NCBI RefSeq assembly: GCF_000821185.2
Contig: NZ_CP050855.1
Location: forward strand, 3,224,001 to 3,288,000
Direction of reading: 5' to 3'
Length of the DNA stretch: 64,000 nucleotides
From: Serratia symbiotica
GTDB lineage: Bacteria > Pseudomonadota > Gammaproteobacteria > Enterobacterales > Enterobacteriaceae
Shown: in pieces, positions 9,150 through 18,705 of the stretch
How positions within the stretch are numbered: the first letter of the stretch is position 1
Layout of the letters: each line of letters starts with the position of its first letter
The notes under the pieces: generated by a model
Database searches by the model: none
Seen by the model: only the letters and a program-made list of their open reading frames with translations
What the model was told of the DNA's origin: nothing
Made by a program: the position numbers and the translations under genes

Positions 9150-10334
9150 ATGAAAAAAATTGAAAATCTTCACCTGTTGGTGATGCTTATCCTGTTGGTG
9201 GCCGTTGGGCAAATGGCGCAAACTATCTATGTTCCCGTTATTGCTGATATCGCGCATGATCTGTCGGTTCTCCCCGGCACCGTGCAGCATGTGATGGCAG
9301 CATATCTGATGACCTACGGCTTTTCTCAACTGATTTACGGCCCGCTGTCAGATAGCATAGGTCGTCGGCCGGTGATCTTGGCCGGGATGATGATCTTCCT
9401 GATCGGCTCGCTGGGGGCTTTGCTATCCAACGGATTATCCATGCTGGTGGTTACCAGCGCCATTCAGGGCATGGGTACCGGCGTAGCGGGGGTAATGGCG
9501 CGTACCTTGCCGCGTGACCTGTACGCTAGCATTGCACTACGTTATGCCAATAGCCTGCTGAATATGGGTATCCTGATCAGCCCACTGCTTGCACCGCTGA
9601 TCGGTGGGGCATTGGCGATGCTATTTGGCTGGCGTGCTAACTATGCTTTCCTGCTAGCGTTGGGCATTGGGGTCACCTACGCCATGTTCCGCTGGCTACC
9701 AGAAACCCGGCCAGCGCTGACGGAAAAGCGCCGCATGTTGGCCAGCTTCCGCCAACTGCTGGCAGATGGCACCTTTACCTGTTATTTGGTGATGCTGATC
9801 GGCGCATTGGCGGGGATTGTGGTGTTTGAAGCCAGTTGTGGCGTATTGATGGGGGGCATACTGGGCCTGAGCGGCGTAACCGTTAGCATCTTGTTTATCT
9901 TGCCGATCCCTGCGGCGTTCTTCGGTGCCTGGTACGCCGGACGTGATGGAAAAACTTTCCACAGCTTGATGTGGCACGCGGTACTCAGTTGCCTGCTGGC
10001 AGGGTTGATGATGTGGACTCCAAGCTGGTTTGGGGTGATGAATATCTGGACATTGATCGTCCCAGCCACGCTGTTTTTCTTCGGTGCTGGTATGATGTTC
10101 CCATTGGCTACTACTGGCGCGATGGAGCCTTTCCCTTATCTGGCGGGTGCGGCGGGCGCATTGGTTGGTGGTATGCAGAACCTGGGTTCAGGCCTGGCGG
10201 CCTGGTTTTCCGCTACGTTGCCGCAGACTGGGCAGTTCAGCCTGGGGCTGTTGATGTTCGCCATGGCGCTGTTGATATTGCTGTGCTGGTGGCCGTTATC
10301 CAATCGGGTACAGCATCAGGATAATACCAGATAA
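9150..10334 (+). CDS. emrD: Multidrug efflux MFS transporter EmrD
   Basis: A 394-residue, very hydrophobic protein with about 12 membrane segments and the major-facilitator loop motif YGPLSDSIGRRPVIL between segments 2 and 3 (about residues 63-78). The conserved MARTLPRDLY stretch is characteristic of EmrD. EmrD exports amphipathic compounds such as uncouplers and detergents using the proton gradient. The sequence is colinear with E. coli EmrD over its whole length. Its location next to fpr and glpK differs from E. coli. Confidence 0.95.
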   Translation: MKKIENLHLLVMLILLVAVGQMAQTIYVPVIADIAHDLSVLPGTVQHVMAAYLMTYGFSQLIYGPLSDSIGRRPVILAGMMIFLIGSLGALLSNGLSMLVVTSAIQGMGTGVAGVMARTLPRDLYASIALRYANSLLNMGILISPLLAPLIGGALAMLFGWRANYAFLLALGIGVTYAMFRWLPETRPALTEKRRMLASFRQLLADGTFTCYLVMLIGALAGIVVFEASCGVLMGGILGLSGVTVSILFILPIPAAFFGAWYAGRDGKTFHSLMWHAVLSCLLAGLMMWTPSWFGVMNIWTLIVPATLFFFGAGMMFPLATTGAMEPFPYLAGAAGALVGGMQNLGSGLAAWFSATLPQTGQFSLGLLMFAMALLILLCWWPLSNRVQHQDNTR

Positions 10335-10441
10335 AACCATAGGTTATGGTCGCGGTGTTAGTCGGCTCGCCGCGCTCCAGCCATTTGTCGCCTGCCAGTT
10401 AAAAAAATGCCGCCCACACCACAAACCGCAAGCCAGGTTTA

Positions 10442-10566
10442 GAACCTATCCCATTAGGCTATTTTATTTGCCATTTTGGCCCTGAGCAGAATCCCCACGC
10501 ACTCCTGTAGTTGCGCGCTGTCTGTGGGCAAACTGGCTGCAACGATGTGCGCTTACAGGGATAGGC
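10442..10566. repeat. Short inverted-repeat-bounded element downstream of glpK
   Basis: The segment is bounded by CCTATCCC (10445-10452) and its complement GGGATAGG (10558-10565). Its left edge AGAACCTATC is shared with another inverted-repeat element at 59482-59535. It has no coding capacity. It occupies most of the 234-base gap between emrD and glpK where glpX would be expected. Confidence 0.5.
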
Positions 10567-10568
10567 GA

Positions 10569-12077
10569 TTAGTCGTGCTCTTCCCATGCTTGAGCGCGCG
10601 CCACCGCTTTTTTCCAGCCGCTATAGCGGTAGTTGCGCTCGGTGGTTTCGATGCTGGGCTGGAATTCACGCTCGATAACCGCTTTGCTCTTCACCTCATT
10701 CAGATCGTTCCAGTAGCCGATAGCCAGACCTGCCAGGAAAGCTGCACCGAGTGCCGTCGATTCGCGCACTTCATGGCGCTTTATGCGGATGCCGAGGATG
10801 TCAGCCTGGAATTGCATCAGGAAGTTGTTGGTGACCGCGCCACCATCCACGCACAGCGATCGTAGGCGAGTGTTGGCATCGGCCTGCATGGCGTCCAGCA
10901 CGTCGCGGGTCTGATAGGCGATGGACTCCAGTGTGGCACGGATGATGTGGTTGCTGTTGACGCCGCGAGTCAGGCCGAAGATCGCGCCGCGTGCATACGG
11001 GTCCCAATAAGGTGCGCCCAGGCCGGTGAAGGCCGGCACGATGTAGATGCCATTGCTGTCTTTCACCTTGGTGGCGAAATATTCAGAGTCGGCAGCGTCG
11101 CTGAACAGTTTCAGCTCATCGCGCAGCCACTGGATTGACGCACCGCCGATAAATACTGCGCCTTCCAGCGCGTAGTTCACTTCACCGCGTGGGCCGCAGG
11201 CGATGGTGGTCAGCAAACCGTGGTGGGATCGCACCGCTTTCTTGCCGGTGTTCATCAGCAGGAAGCAGCCAGTGCCGTAAGTGTTTTTCGCCATGCCCGA
11301 TTGGACGCATAGCTGGCCATATAGCGCCGCCTGTTGATCCCCGGCGATACCAGCGATAGGAATACGGGTGCCGCCTTTGCCACCAATGTTGGTATGGCCG
11401 TACACCTCAGAAGACGGGCGGACTTTCGGCAACATGGCGTGGGGAATATCCAGCACCTCCAGCATGCGTTCATCCCAGTCCAACTCGTGGATGTTGAACA
11501 TCATGGTGCGCGATGCGTTGGTGTAATCAGACACATGCACCTGCCCCTCGGTCATCTTCCACACCAGCCAGGTGTCAACGGTGCCGAACAGCAGTTCGCC
11601 GCGTTTAGCACGCTCGCGTGCGCCTGCCACATTGTCCAGGATCCACTTGACTTTGGTGCCGGAGAAATAGGGGTCAACCACCAAGCCGGTGGTGTGATGG
11701 ATGTATGTTTCCAGGCCATCGCGCTTGAGTTTCTCGCAGATACTGGCGGTGCGACGGCATTGCCAGACGATGGCATTGTAGATCGGCTTGCCGGTTTCTT
11801 TTTCCCAGACAATGGTCGTCTCACGTTGATTGGCGATGCCGATACCGGCGATCTGATCGGTGTTGATATCGGCCTTCGCCAGCACTTCTACCATCGTGGA
11901 ACTTTGTGACGCCCAGATTTCCAGCGGATCGTGTTCAACCCAACCGGCTTTCGGGTAAATTTGCACGAATTCACGCTGTGACACCGCGACGATGTTGGCA
12001 TCGTGATCGAGCACAATAGCGCGTGAACTGGTGGTTCCCTGATCGAGTGCGACAATGTATTTTTTTTCTACTGTCAT
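10569..12077 (-). CDS. glpK: Glycerol kinase
   Basis: A 502-residue member of the FGGY kinase family. It opens with the phosphate-binding loop [11 protein letters not shown] (about residues 10-20) and carries the FGGY signatures further on, including [13 protein letters not shown]. It phosphorylates glycerol to sn-glycerol 3-phosphate and is the control point of glycerol use, inhibited by fructose 1,6-bisphosphate and EIIA-Glc in relatives. I set the start at 12077 (MTVEKKYIV) because the AGG site fits it and E. coli begins MTEKKYIV. It lies 38 bases after glpF in the same direction, forming the glpFK operon; the usual third gene, glpX, is missing. Confidence 0.97.
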   Translation of the reverse strand: MTVEKKYIVALDQGTTSSRAIVLDHDANIVAVSQREFVQIYPKAGWVEHDPLEIWASQSSTMVEVLAKADINTDQIAGIGIANQRETTIVWEKETGKPIYNAIVWQCRRTASICEKLKRDGLETYIHHTTGLVVDPYFSGTKVKWILDNVAGARERAKRGELLFGTVDTWLVWKMTEGQVHVSDYTNASRTMMFNIHELDWDERMLEVLDIPHAMLPKVRPSSEVYGHTNIGGKGGTRIPIAGIAGDQQAALYGQLCVQSGMAKNTYGTGCFLLMNTGKKAVRSHHGLLTTIACGPRGEVNYALEGAVFIGGASIQWLRDELKLFSDAADSEYFATKVKDSNGIYIVPAFTGLGAPYWDPYARGAIFGLTRGVNSNHIIRATLESIAYQTRDVLDAMQADANTRLRSLCVDGGAVTNNFLMQFQADILGIRIKRHEVRESTALGAAFLAGLAIGYWNDLNEVKSKAVIEREFQPSIETTERNYRYSGWKKAVARAQAWEEHD

Positions 12078-12115
12078 GATAGTCATCCTGCTGTTGGTCA
12101 CTGTTTAAAGCTATA

Positions 12116-12937
12116 TCAATCTGTTTCTTTCGTGGTGCCGATATCGCAAGGCAGGTGGCGGCCAATCAGCGCACGGTAGCCGAAGGTGCCCAGACTTGCG
12201 CCGATGATTGGGCCAAAGATCGGCACCAGGAAGTACGGGATGTCACGAGCGCCGGTGAAAGCCACTTTGCCCCAGCCAGCTAGATAAGCGAGCAGCTTCG
12301 GGCCGAAATCACGCGCTGGGTTCAACGCAAATCCCGTCAATGGCCCCATTGAGGCACCGATGATGGCAATCAGGGCACCGATCAGCAGGGGAGCCAGCGG
12401 GCCACGCGGGATGCCATTACCGTCATCGGTCAACGCCAGGATCAAACACATCAGGATGGCGGTGATCACCGTTTCTACCAAGAAAGCCTGGCCAACGGAG
12501 AGATGCGGGTTAGGGTAAGTGGAGAAGATGCCAGCGAGAGCCAGGCTTTCATCGCTGCCACGCACCATGTGGTGCGCCACTTCGAAATCGAAGAACAAGT
12601 TGTAATACAGCCCGTAGATCAGGGCTGCCGCGCAGAAGGCACCAGCGATTTGCGCCAGGATATAAGGCAGTACTTTGCATCCATCAAAGCAGGCGAACCG
12701 CCACAGGGCAATGGTAACAGCCGGGTTGAGGTGTGCGCCGGAGATTGCAGCGGTCAGATAAATGGCCATGGCAACGCCCAAGCCCCAAATGACGCTGATT
12801 TCCCATTGGCTGAAGCTGGCATCCGCCAGTTTCAGCGCGGCAACGCAGCCTGCACCAAAGAAGATCAACAGACTGGTGCCAAGAAACTCCGCGATACACT
12901 GGCCTTTTAATGTTGGCTTGGTAGTTTGGTTCGTCAT
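12116..12937 (-). CDS. glpF: Glycerol uptake facilitator (aquaglyceroporin)
   Basis: A 273-residue membrane channel of the MIP family. Both pore motifs are present: NPAVT at about residue 71 and NPARD at about residue 206, with six full membrane spans and two half-helices expected. It admits glycerol by facilitated diffusion, and GlpK traps it by phosphorylation. The start at 12937 has an AGGA site and gives MTNQTTKPTLKGQCIAEF, matching E. coli; the longer in-frame start is not conserved. First gene of the glpFK operon. Confidence 0.97.
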   Translation of the reverse strand: MTNQTTKPTLKGQCIAEFLGTSLLIFFGAGCVAALKLADASFSQWEISVIWGLGVAMAIYLTAAISGAHLNPAVTIALWRFACFDGCKVLPYILAQIAGAFCAAALIYGLYYNLFFDFEVAHHMVRGSDESLALAGIFSTYPNPHLSVGQAFLVETVITAILMCLILALTDDGNGIPRGPLAPLLIGALIAIIGASMGPLTGFALNPARDFGPKLLAYLAGWGKVAFTGARDIPYFLVPIFGPIIGASLGTFGYRALIGRHLPCDIGTTKETD

Positions 12938-13434
12938 AATGTTGTCGTCCTGCAAAACGAGGGGTATGGGGTTAGGGTTCGGTATCACCCAGCCTGTGGG
13001 TACAATTTTTTCATCTCGTCCAATTATTAGATCAAGGGAGGTGATTAATTTATCGTTAATGAAAATAAACGAGAAATAGCGAAATAAAAATGTGTGTGAT
13101 TCGTCATAAATATGAGCGAGTTTGTGTCATTTTGTGTTCTTTTTGAGCGATAAAGCAGTGATTAGGCCAATGGTTATCCGGCAGTGGTTAATCGTGTGGC
13201 GGCGGTTGGGGAGAAGGTATTTTCGATTTTTGCTGATGGTGGCGGCAGGAAAATTGCAACAGACTGCGTGATGAGTCGGTATGATGCTAGACAGTTGTAG
13301 GCAGGCTACTTACAATCGTTTTTATCGAGACGTGCGCATTATGTTTAATAACAATGTGTGTGTCACTTGGCGCGATGCGTATTTGCAGCCGCTACCTATA
13401 GATGTACGCCTTGCTATCATGAGGGGACTGAAGA
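12938..13434. promoter_or_regulatory. Divergent promoter region of glpFK and zapB
   Basis: An A+T-rich 497-base gap. On the glpF side, around 13045-13085, there are degenerate inverted TATCGTTAA / TAAACGAGAA-like words that resemble GlpR operators. TGTG-rich words at 13090-13135 could contain a CRP site. These motifs are imperfect, so the regulatory reading rests mainly on knowledge of glpFK control in E. coli. Confidence 0.35.
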
Positions 13435-13674
13435 ATGTCATTTGAAGTATTTGAGAAATTGGAAGCAAAAGTTCAGCAGGCGATTGATACTATCACCTTG
13501 TTGCAGATGGAAATTGAAGAGCTGAAAGAAAAAAATATCGCTCTGACGCAGGAAGTTCAAGCAGCCTCCGGTAACCATGAATCTTTGCTGCGCGAGAACC
13601 AACAACTGAAAGAAGAGCAGCTTGTATGGCAAGATCGCCTACGCACCCTGCTGGGGAAAATGGAAGAAGTTTGA
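13435..13674 (+). CDS. zapB: Cell division protein ZapB
   Basis: A protein of 79 residues, almost entirely coiled coil: the heptad pattern runs from [15 protein letters not shown] through the glutamate/lysine-rich middle to the LLGKMEEV tail. ZapB binds ZapA and helps assemble and position the FtsZ ring, linking it to MatP and the chromosome terminus. The sequence closely follows E. coli ZapB. It diverges from glpF and was convergent with rraA, with a shared terminator now split by an IS element. Confidence 0.96.
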   Translation: MSFEVFEKLEAKVQQAIDTITLLQMEIEELKEKNIALTQEVQAASGNHESLLRENQQLKEEQLVWQDRLRTLLGKMEEV

Positions 13675-13696
13675 TCCTTGGTGGTCACACAAAAAC

Positions 13697-13714
13697 GAAA
13701 AGGGCGCACTAAGC
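13697..13714 (+). terminator. Left half of the zapB/rraA terminator, split by IS
   Basis: The sequence AAAAGGGCGCACTAAGC before the IS joins with GCGCCTTTTTC after it (15138 onward) to form a bidirectional intrinsic terminator. GCACTAAGC is the 9-bp target duplication (13706-13714 and 15129-15137) and covers the hairpin apex. Confidence 0.8.
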
Positions 13715-13724
13715 GTAATGCTTG

Positions 13725-15083
13725 TCAGTTAAGCTTTTGAGGACGCCGCAACGGGTAACGTTGCGGCTTCTTTTTTACCGCTCTTGGATAATGTCTTTGC
13801 CGTCGGGCTGGCAGGACGAAGCTTTCAGCCATCGCCAGGATTTCATTCATCACTTTCGGCACCTTTCCCGGAGCCACCGCTGGCAGTATGCTCAGTTGCG
13901 CTGTTAGATACAGTGCAGCCTGTTTAAACCCTATCTGGTAAGGCTCCACGTTTTTCAGGCTGTAAGCCATCTGTGCCATCATGAACCTCAGCAGGTTATA
14001 AGCCAGCACTACACCCCAGAGTTCCTGTCTTATTAGCTCTGGCTTTCTGCTTCTCAGCGTCAGTTCATTTTGCAACAGATGCTGTTTCATTTCTCTGAAG
14101 CCCTGCTCGATTTCCCAACGCTGCCCGTAAAGGTCAACGATATCAGCTTTAGGGTAACGTAACGGATCGCACATTGACGTCAGGATCTGTATTGTTTTTC
14201 CGTTGATTTCTTTACTTATCAACCTCGCCGTCAGTGTTTGAGGCGCATCTTTCCATTTCTTACGGGCCTGAGGGGTTAAGCTGAGTTCGACCAGTTCATG
14301 TCCTGCACCCAGCTTCTCGCGCACCTGATACTGCGCGCCTTTGCGCAGTGGGATCATCCAGTGTTTTTCTGTTCCTGATGACCACCAGTGGTGAAGCAAC
14401 CCGAGTGCATAGAAGCCTTTATCCAGTATCGTCAGTGAGTGGTCCTGCGTCTGCCCGGCCAATTGAGCGGCAAGGTCAACTTTGCTGGTTTCTGACACGC
14501 TGCCAAAGCTCACACCGGATAACAGATGACTGGTCACTTCCATCTGACAGACCATACGCAGCTGTGGCCAGTCGGACTGGGCATACTCATTAGCTGTTCG
14601 TCCAAAAGCAGCATCATTTTCCGGCGTGTCCGGTGTTCTCCACAGAGTGCCGTCTACAGCCATCAATGTCAGACCGTTCCAGTGGGATAACGGTGTTTTC
14701 TCGAACCAGAGTTGGCGTGTTTTCTCGAAAACCAGTCTAACCACATCTTCCCCGAGCCGCTGACGGGCTTGTACCACGGCGCTGGGTGCGACAAAAGGAC
14801 GCTTACCCGGCAGCATAATATCGAGATGTGAAACCAACTGATTCATGGAAAATGAGCGGAACAAGGACATACCGGCGACAGCCCAGACCATCATCTCCAT
14901 GGGGAGACGGCGCTTGCGAAGCGTCACGACCCCGGTATCAGCCAGGCACTCATCGATAAGCTCAGGTGAGAGCAAATCAGACAGTGCAGCAAACTCTTTA
15001 GGAGAGAATTTAAGAACGGCATCAAGCGCCTGACTCAGTAACATAAAAAAATCCGTAATCTCAGGGAGATTACGGATTTTCAC
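13725..15083 (-). CDS. IS4-family transposase, copy 1
   Basis: A DDE transposase of up to 452 residues. The first Asp is in LMAVDGTLWRTPDT, the second in LTILDKGFY, and the Glu lies in the IS4-family Y-(2)-R-(3)-E-(6)-K signature YGQRWEIEQGFREMK. It catalyses cut-and-paste transposition of its element. The longest frame starts at a GTG (15083). The ATG at 15044, giving MLLSQALDAVL, aligns better with E. coli IS4 InsG but follows directly after a hairpin and T-run and has no clear ribosome-binding site. It differs from copy 2 at only two residues (K/E and T/P). Confidence 0.92.
   Translation of the reverse strand: MKIRNLPEITDFFMLLSQALDAVLKFSPKEFAALSDLLSPELIDECLADTGVVTLRKRRLPMEMMVWAVAGMSLFRSFSMNQLVSHLDIMLPGKRPFVAPSAVVQARQRLGEDVVRLVFEKTRQLWFEKTPLSHWNGLTLMAVDGTLWRTPDTPENDAAFGRTANEYAQSDWPQLRMVCQMEVTSHLLSGVSFGSVSETSKVDLAAQLAGQTQDHSLTILDKGFYALGLLHHWWSSGTEKHWMIPLRKGAQYQVREKLGAGHELVELSLTPQARKKWKDAPQTLTARLISKEINGKTIQILTSMCDPLRYPKADIVDLYGQRWEIEQGFREMKQHLLQNELTLRSRKPELIRQELWGVVLAYNLLRFMMAQMAYSLKNVEPYQIGFKQAALYLTAQLSILPAVAPGKVPKVMNEILAMAESFVLPARRQRHYPRAVKKKPQRYPLRRPQKLN
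13745..13776 (+). terminator. Inward-facing terminator at the 3' end of IS copy 1
   Basis: On the plus strand, antisense to the transposase, the stem GCCGCAACG / CGTTGCGGC with a 5-base loop is followed by TTCTTTTTT. A zapB transcript running into the IS would meet it about 70 bases after the zapB stop. Confidence 0.7.
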
Positions 15084-15157
15084 ACAGAGGTAGGATCGTT
15101 CAAGTGATCCTTAACTGATCGGCATTATGCACTAAGCGCCTTTTTCATTGCTGTGGC

Positions 15158-15718
<561 letters not shown>

Positions 15719-16624
15719 TTAACTGAGTGCCACGCCGATGGCGAACAGCAAGTTGGTTAGCAGCGCCGCCTTGACCATGTGCTCCAGCATCGGTCTCATA
15801 CCGACTGGCGTTGGGTTGCGTAGTACACGCAGGGCATGACAAACCAGCAGCGGGATCGCCAGCAAGAACAGCCAGCCCCACGGACTGTGCAGATTGCACA
15901 GGGCAAAGCACAGCACAGCACTGCTCAGCAGCAGCACATGGTAGACGCGCGCCCTCTGTGGCCCCAACTGCACCGCCAAAGTGTTTTTGCCGTTCGCGCG
16001 ATCGCTGTCGATATCGCGCAGGTTGTTGATGTTGAGCACCGCTGTTGCCAGCAGACCACAGGCGGTGGCCGGCAGCATCACCATGTTGTTAAAGCTATGC
16101 GTCTGTAGGTAGTAGGTGCCCGCCACGCTCAGCCAGCCGAAGAACACCAGTACCGAGACGTCTCCTAGCCCTAGGTAGCCGTAAGGTTTGGTGCCAACGG
16201 TATAAGTGATGGCGGCAATGATCGAAAGCACACCCAACATAAGGAAGCCGATAATGTCGCTGGGCTGCTCGCAGGCCACGGCGATCAGTGAACCGCCGGC
16301 GATGGCGTTCAACATCACTGTTATCACCAGTGCCTGTTTCATCTGCGCCTGGGTGATCATACCTTTCTGCATGCCGCGTAACGGCCCGATACGATCTTCT
16401 TTGTCACTGCCTTTTGCTGCATCGCCATAGTCATTAGCCAGGTTGGAGAGAATTTGCAGCAGGCCAGCGGTCAGCAGCACCAGCAATGCTACGCCGGGCT
16501 TCAAGCTGTTATGCCAGGCGGCGATCGCAGAACCAACGACAATAGAGGCGAAAGTCAGCGGTAGGGTGCGGGGGCGTAAACTTTCCAACCAAGCGGTGAT
16601 CGGAGTGGGGACTGATGCGTTCAT
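15719..16624 (-). CDS. menA: 1,4-dihydroxy-2-naphthoate polyprenyltransferase
   Basis: A 301-residue UbiA-family membrane enzyme with about eight to nine membrane helices. The first Asp-rich motif NDYGDAAKGSD is at about residue 63, and the second active-site loop NNLRDIDSDRANGKNT is at about residue 200. It attaches the polyprenyl chain to dihydroxynaphthoate, forming demethylmenaquinone for anaerobic respiration. It lies downstream of hslU and upstream of rraA, as in E. coli. Intact, which implies the menaquinone pathway is still useful here. Confidence 0.96.
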   Translation of the reverse strand: MNASVPTPITAWLESLRPRTLPLTFASIVVGSAIAAWHNSLKPGVALLVLLTAGLLQILSNLANDYGDAAKGSDKEDRIGPLRGMQKGMITQAQMKQALVITVMLNAIAGGSLIAVACEQPSDIIGFLMLGVLSIIAAITYTVGTKPYGYLGLGDVSVLVFFGWLSVAGTYYLQTHSFNNMVMLPATACGLLATAVLNINNLRDIDSDRANGKNTLAVQLGPQRARVYHVLLLSSAVLCFALCNLHSPWGWLFLLAIPLLVCHALRVLRNPTPVGMRPMLEHMVKAALLTNLLFAIGVALS

Positions 16625-16667
16625 GTTTCGCTTCTATCAGTAAATTGCTGTGTCTGTTAGAAATAGT

Positions 16668-16689
16668 TGTGGGAGGTATGTCTCCCACA
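16668..16689 (-). terminator. Hairpin between hslU and menA
   Basis: An 8-bp perfect stem TGTGGGAG / CTCCCACA with a 6-base loop, 30 bases after the hslU stop. There is no T-run on the minus strand, so it may act as an mRNA-stabilising end or a partial terminator rather than a full stop. Confidence 0.5.
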
Positions 16690-16719
16690 TAAATAACTGA
16701 CAGGACAATGATTGAGCGA

Positions 16720-18054
16720 TTATAGGATAAAACGACTCAAATCTTCATCCGCAACCAGTTCATCCAGATGACTACGCACATAATCCGCATCGATTGTAAT
16801 AGTTTGACCGTTAATTTCACTCGCATCGTAGGAAATATCTTCCATCAGACGTTCCAGCACGGTGTGCAGACGGCGCGCGCCGATGTTTTCGGTGTTTTCG
16901 TTAACCTGCCATGCAGCTTCAGCGATGTGTCGGATGCCATCGGTGGTGAACTCGATGTTGACGCCTTCGGTACCCAGCAGCGCTTTATACTGCTCGGACA
17001 GTGAGGCGCTGGGTTCGGTCAGGATACGCTCGAAATCTTCAGTGGTCAGCGCCTGCAACTCAACGCGGATGGGCAGGCGACCTTGCAATTCTGGGATCAG
17101 ATCTGACGGGTTGGCGGTCTGGAATGCGCCGGAGGCGATGAAGAGGATATGATCGGTTTTCACCATACCGTGCTTGGTGGAAACGGTGCAGCCTTCCACC
17201 AACGGCAACAGGTCGCGCTGCACGCCTTCGCGCGATACGTCCGGGCCGGAACTTTGGTTACCACGCTTGCAGATTTTGTCGATCTCATCAATAAACACGA
17301 TACCGTGCTGCTCGACTGCCTCGATCGCCTGCTCTTTCAGCTCTTCTGGATTAACCAACTTGCCGGCTTCTTCTTCCACCAGCAGCTTGAAAGCTTCTTT
17401 GATCTTCAGTTTGCGCGGCTTCTGCTTTTGGCTACCCAGGTTCTGGAACATCGACTGCAACTGGTTGGTCATTTCTTCCATGCCCGGAGGTGCCATGATT
17501 TCCACGTTTATCGGGGTGGCTGCCAAATCGAGTTCGATCTCTTTGTCGTCCAGTTGACCTTCACGCAGTTTCTTACGAAATGCCTGACGGGCGGCTGACG
17601 GTTCCTTATGCTCTTCCAACTGGCCCCAGTTGTTCTTGGCTGGTGGGATCAGCACATCGAGAATGCGTTCTTCGGCCAGTTCTTCGGCATGGGCATGGTT
17701 CTTCTCGATCGACTGTATGCGTACCATTTTGATTGCAGCGTCGGTCAGATCGCGGATGATGGAGTCCACTTCTTTACCCACGTAGCCCACTTCGGTAAAT
17801 TTGGTCGCTTCAACCTTGATGAACGGTGCGTTGGCCAGCTTCGCCAGACGGCGGGCGATTTCGGTTTTACCGACACCCGTCGGGCCGATCATCAAAATGT
17901 TTTTTGGTGTCACTTCATGACGCAGCATCTCATTGAGCTGCATCCGACGCCAGCGGTTGCGCAGGGCAATGGCGACAGCACGTTTGGCCTTGTGTTGGCC
18001 AATGATGTGGCTGTCCAACTCGCTGACGATCTCGCGCGGGGTCATTTCAGACAT
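16720..18054 (-). CDS. hslU: ATP-dependent protease ATPase subunit HslU (ClpY)
   Basis: A 444-residue AAA+ unfoldase. Walker A GPTGVGKT is at residues 57-64 and Walker [11 protein letters not shown] at about 255. The pore-loop GYVGKEV segment is at about 90, and an intermediate domain lies between the Walker motifs. The protein ends in DLSRFIL, the tail that docks into HslV. Hexamers unfold substrates such as SulA and sigma-32 and feed them to the HslV chamber. The start lies 12 bases after the hslV stop, in one operon. Confidence 0.98.
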   Translation of the reverse strand: MSEMTPREIVSELDSHIIGQHKAKRAVAIALRNRWRRMQLNEMLRHEVTPKNILMIGPTGVGKTEIARRLAKLANAPFIKVEATKFTEVGYVGKEVDSIIRDLTDAAIKMVRIQSIEKNHAHAEELAEERILDVLIPPAKNNWGQLEEHKEPSAARQAFRKKLREGQLDDKEIELDLAATPINVEIMAPPGMEEMTNQLQSMFQNLGSQKQKPRKLKIKEAFKLLVEEEAGKLVNPEELKEQAIEAVEQHGIVFIDEIDKICKRGNQSSGPDVSREGVQRDLLPLVEGCTVSTKHGMVKTDHILFIASGAFQTANPSDLIPELQGRLPIRVELQALTTEDFERILTEPSASLSEQYKALLGTEGVNIEFTTDGIRHIAEAAWQVNENTENIGARRLHTVLERLMEDISYDASEINGQTITIDADYVRSHLDELVADEDLSRFIL

Positions 18055-18066
18055 GGTATTTGATCC

Positions 18067-18597
18067 TTACGCTTTGGAAGGCAATTCTTCAATAGTGTGG
18101 AAATGGTTGGTGTAAATACAGATATCGCCAGCAATGCCGAGAGATTTATCAACGATTTCGCAGGCGTTCAATTCGGTATTTTCCAACAGCGCTCGCGCCG
18201 CAGCTTGGGCATATGGGCCACCGGAGCCGATGGCAATCAAATCGTTCTCAGGCTGGATGACATCGCCGTTGCCCGTGATAATCAGCGAGGCGTGTTCATC
18301 GGCAACGGCTAGCAGTGCCTCAAGTTTGCGCAACATACGATCAGTGCGCCAATCTTTCGCCAGTTCAACAGCGGCTTTCACCAGGTGGCCCTGATGCATT
18401 TCTAATTTTTGTTCAAACAATTCAAAGAGTGTGAAAGCGTCAGCGGTGCCGCCAGCGAAACCAGCAATCACTTTGTCATTGTACAGGCGACGTACTTTTT
18501 TGACGTTGCCCTTCATCACTGTATTACCCAAGGTAGCCTGGCCATCACCGCCGATCACTACCTGGCCGTGGCGGCGAACGCTTACTATTGTTGTCAC
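18067..18597 (-). CDS. hslV: ATP-dependent protease peptidase subunit HslV (ClpQ)
   Basis: A 176-residue proteasome beta-like protease. The start is the GTG at 18597, as in E. coli, preceded by an AGGATCTGCTC site. It gives (M)[10 protein letters not shown], whose second residue Thr becomes the catalytic N-terminal threonine after Met removal. The GDGQ and [10 protein letters not shown] motifs are present. Two hexameric rings form the proteolytic chamber capped by HslU. The upstream region carries a heat-shock promoter and a long palindrome (separate entries). Confidence 0.97.
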   Translation of the reverse strand: MTTIVSVRRHGQVVIGGDGQATLGNTVMKGNVKKVRRLYNDKVIAGFAGGTADAFTLFELFEQKLEMHQGHLVKAAVELAKDWRTDRMLRKLEALLAVADEHASLIITGNGDVIQPENDLIAIGSGGPYAQAAARALLENTELNACEIVDKSLGIAGDICIYTNHFHTIEELPSKA

Positions 18598-18630
18598 GAG
18601 CAGATCCTGGTTGAAGACAGAAAGAAAGCC

Positions 18631-18662
18631 CTCATAGTCTCTGCATATGCAGAGACTATGAG
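18631..18662 (-). promoter_or_regulatory. Perfect 32-bp palindrome in the hslV leader
   Basis: Two exact 16-base arms (CTCATAGTCTCTGCAT and its complement) meet with no spacer. It lies between the sigma-32 promoter and the hslV start, so the mRNA leader should fold into a strong hairpin. A leader stem-loop that stabilises hslVU mRNA has been described in E. coli; this is probably its counterpart. Confidence 0.75.
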
Positions 18663-18676
18663 GCATATTGAGAGCA

Positions 18677-18705
18677 TAGATGGGGGAGAATTGGCGCTTT
18701 TCAAC
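18677..18705 (-). promoter_or_regulatory. Sigma-32 (heat shock) promoter of hslVU
   Basis: Read on the minus strand, GTTGAAAA is followed after 12 bases by CCCCCATCTA, matching the sigma-32 consensus CTTGAAA and CCCCATNT. It overlaps the end of ftsN, so hslVU can be induced by heat independently of ftsN. Confidence 0.8.

Larger units (their letters stand above)
13715..15128 (-). mobile_element. IS4-family insertion sequence, copy 1
   Basis: A complete 1414-base element with one transposase gene. Terminal inverted repeats start (G/A)TAATGCC and GTAATGCTTGTCAGTTAAG, very like the ends of IS4 itself. It is flanked by the direct repeat GCACTAAGC (9 bp). It is the same length and nearly identical to copy 2 at 23513-24926, so both moved recently. 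Terminator-like hairpins lie near both ends and point inward. Confidence 0.93.
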
